A stretch of DNA of 64,000 nucleotides from SAR324 cluster bacterium (GTDB taxonomy: Bacteria > SAR324 > NAC60-12). The stretch lies in the NCBI GenBank assembly GCA_028281495.1, contig JANQJU010000023.1:1-64000 (forward strand), in the 5' to 3' direction. Both the position numbers and the translations under genes were made by a program. The notes under the pieces were generated by a model, which saw nothing but the letters and a program-made list of their open reading frames with translations, ran no database searches and was not told the DNA's origin. Shown one piece after another: positions 62,418-64,000 of this stretch (the first letter of the stretch is position 1; each line of letters starts with the position of its first letter).

Positions 62418-63196
62418 ATAATACTACCCCTGCTCACCAAACGATTGTCCCTAAGCGTGCGACGTCGGCATCTCTAGGCCCTGGAGTGAGTTTATCCAAT
62501 GTGAGTCTCGCCTTTGGCCAATCGTCGATTCTCCGAAACATCACCTTCGATATCGAGCCTGGATCGATTCACTGCCTCGTGGGACCGAATGGAGGCGGAA
62601 AGACCAGTCTGATGAAATGTATGCTTGGTCAGATGCCGCATACAGGAACCATTCGGCTCACTCAGAGCGAAACGCCAACTCCTACCGATAAAAGGTTGAA
62701 TGTGGGATACGTGCCGCAACTGATGGATTTGGATCCCTCACTTCCTGTGACTGTCGAAAATTTTATGGCCATGGTGATGCAGAAACGTCCCGCGTTTTTC
62801 AAGCTAGGCAAACGTCATAGGGAGCCAGTGCGTCGCGCTCTTGCCGAAGTAGGAATGGATCACAAGCGCTCGCGGACGATGGGACAACTCAGCGGAGGTG
62901 AACGGCAACGGGTGCTGCTTGCACAAGCCATGATCCACAAACCGAGCCTGCTGTTTCTCGACGAACCCATGACCGGACTCGACAAATTGGGTCGCAAGAT
63001 CTTCCAAGAGATTATGGAACGCCTTAAAGAGAGCGGAGTGACTGTGATCTGGGTGCATCACGGGTTTGATCATGTGAAGAAAATGGCGGATCAGGTGACG
63101 TGCGTTAACGGAAGTGTCGTATTCACCGGAGATCCGGTTGAAATGCTCACCGAAGATCGCATCCTCAATATCTTTGCTCCTCATCATCAATCGTAA
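62414..63196 (+). CDS. Metal ABC transporter ATP-binding protein (ZnuC-like)
   Basis: The 260-residue ATPase has Walker A LVGPNGGGKTSLMK, Q-loop NVGYVPQLMDLD, signature QLSGGERQRVLLAQAM, Walker B PSLLFLDEPMTGLD and the switch His in VIWVHHGFDHV. It overlaps the binding-protein gene by four bases and drives the permease encoded next. Confidence 0.95.
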   Translation: MNNTTPAHQTIVPKRATSASLGPGVSLSNVSLAFGQSSILRNITFDIEPGSIHCLVGPNGGGKTSLMKCMLGQMPHTGTIRLTQSETPTPTDKRLNVGYVPQLMDLDPSLPVTVENFMAMVMQKRPAFFKLGKRHREPVRRALAEVGMDHKRSRTMGQLSGGERQRVLLAQAMIHKPSLLFLDEPMTGLDKLGRKIFQEIMERLKESGVTVIWVHHGFDHVKKMADQVTCVNGSVVFTGDPVEMLTEDRILNIFAPHHQS

Positions 63197-63199
63197 ATT

Positions 63200-64000
63200 A
63201 TGACACCAATATACGAAGCCATTCGCGAGGCCATGGCAGAGCTTGCGCTATTAGGAGTGCTACCCGAAAGCTTTAATTACAGTTTCGTGGTCAATTCCCT
63301 ATTGTGTGCCTTGCTGATCGGACCGCTGCTTGGGGCACTGGGCACAATGGTCGTGATCAAACGTCTGGCTTTCTTTTCCGAAGCAGTGGGGCACGCGGCG
63401 CTCACCGGGATTTCTATCGGCATCATTGTGGGCGAACCCTATACAAATCCGTATGCTTCGGTGTTTGCTTTCTGTCTGCTGTTTGCCTTGTTGATGAATT
63501 TTGTCAAACATCGCACCCAGATGTCGTCGGACACGTTGATCGGAGTCTTTCTTTCCGCCTCATTGGGAGTTGGCGCGTGCTTATTGGTGTTCGTCGTGAG
63601 CAAGGTAAATATCCATATGCTGGATAGCGTCCTGTTCGGTTCCATCCTAACCGTCAACGATACGGATATGAACGTGCTGTTGGCGATCACCATTTTGTGC
63701 CTCATCATTGGTGCCTTATTTTTCAACCGGTTTCTTTTGGCCAGTTTGAACCCGTCTCTCGCCGAGGCTCGCGGAGTCCCTGTCCGCGCGCTGGATTATC
63801 TTTTTATCATAATGATCGCGGTTGTTACTGTGGCGTCGCTAAAGATTGTGGGTGCGGTATTGGTGGAAGCGTTATTGCTCATCCCCGCCGCGTCGGCTCG
63901 GAATGTGAGTCGCTCGCTCAAAGGCTATGTCGGCTTTTCCGTGCTATTCGCGACGCTGAGCTGTTTGGTGGGCATCCTCGTCCCGGTCGAATTCGACATC
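63200..64000 (+). CDS. Metal ABC transporter permease (ZnuB-like, ABC-3 family), partial
   Basis: Translation starts at ATG 63200, three bases after the ATPase stop, and the frame is still open at the window end. The 267 visible residues hold about seven helices. They include the ABC-3 patterns GTMVVIKRLAFFSEAVGHAA, GISIGIIVGEP, FALLMNFVKHRTQMSSDTLI, DSVLFGSILTV and IVGAVLVEALLLIPAASARN. The protein completes the transporter under the cobalamin riboswitch. The end of the gene is outside the window. Confidence 0.93.
   Translation, partial: MTPIYEAIREAMAELALLGVLPESFNYSFVVNSLLCALLIGPLLGALGTMVVIKRLAFFSEAVGHAALTGISIGIIVGEPYTNPYASVFAFCLLFALLMNFVKHRTQMSSDTLIGVFLSASLGVGACLLVFVVSKVNIHMLDSVLFGSILTVNDTDMNVLLAITILCLIIGALFFNRFLLASLNPSLAEARGVPVRALDYLFIIMIAVVTVASLKIVGAVLVEALLLIPAASARNVSRSLKGYVGFSVLFATLSCLVGILVPVEFDI

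Noticed and set aside
61524..64000. Zinc-specific ZnuABC assignment
   Set aside because: The binding protein lacks the His-rich loop and the operon is headed by a cobalamin riboswitch, so I leave the ion open with cobalt preferred.

Overview
The window is about 64 kb of bacterial DNA with tightly packed genes, many ATGA overlaps and clear Shine-Dalgarno sites. Lipobox lipoproteins, a Tat-secreted binding protein, a LysR/GntR regulator set, a hybrid histidine kinase and a PAP2 protein resembling lipid A phosphatases suggest a Gram-negative, proteobacterium-like organism. I cannot place it more precisely from sequence alone. Coding regions have moderate GC; the stretches around 3.8-5.4 kb and 32.4-33.3 kb are clearly more AT-rich. 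Layout: 0-5.4 kb is an accessory region. It holds the end of a secreted protein, a small lipoprotein, a VTT-domain membrane protein, an NmrA-type oxidoreductase, and two small genes (GFA-type and VOC-type) separated by attC-like dyads, which looks like a short integron cassette array without an integrase. Decayed gene fragments surround them. 5.4-29 kb is a biosynthetic cluster. It contains a 4,251-residue FAAL-ACP-KS-AT-ACP-aminotransferase-C-A-PCP-E-C megasynthase, a periplasmic lipoprotein hydrolase, a roughly 2,413-residue A-PCP-C-A(methyltransferase)-PCP megasynthase, a glycosyltransferase and a PIG-L deacetylase. Read colinearly, it would load a fatty acid, extend it once with malonate, transaminate it to a beta-amino acyl chain, and add three amino acids: a Thr-like residue then epimerised, an unread residue, and a Tyr-like residue probably methylated. 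There is no thioesterase. The second synthase instead ends in a Rossmann-type domain resembling cyanobacterial acyl-ACP reductase, so release as an aldehyde or alcohol is the inference. This is the most novel system in the window. 29-34.4 kb holds secreted proteins (a subtilase with a partner lipoprotein, and a second lipoprotein) and decayed sequence. 34.5-40 kb is a signalling operon: STAS protein, cNMP-binding hybrid kinase with receiver and Hpt, stand-alone receiver, GAF protein and a membrane-anchored EEP hydrolase. 40.2-43.9 kb carries recJ, a CcsA-like protein and a PAP2 phosphatase. 43.9-52.8 kb is a catabolic and uptake operon: GntR regulator, a palindromic candidate operator, a BMP-type ABC transporter, biuret amidohydrolase, a second related cysteine hydrolase, a cupin and an amidase-only allophanate hydrolase. 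Together they suggest uptake and breakdown of biuret, and possibly triuret, to ammonia and carbon dioxide. 52.8-60 kb contains an AXE1-type esterase, an unusual acyltransferase with two cyclic-nucleotide-binding domains, a LysR/AhpD-like pair, a Fic protein and a LamG protein. 60.4-64 kb is a cobalamin riboswitch followed by a ZnuABC-like metal ABC transporter, probably for cobalt, whose permease runs off the end of the window.
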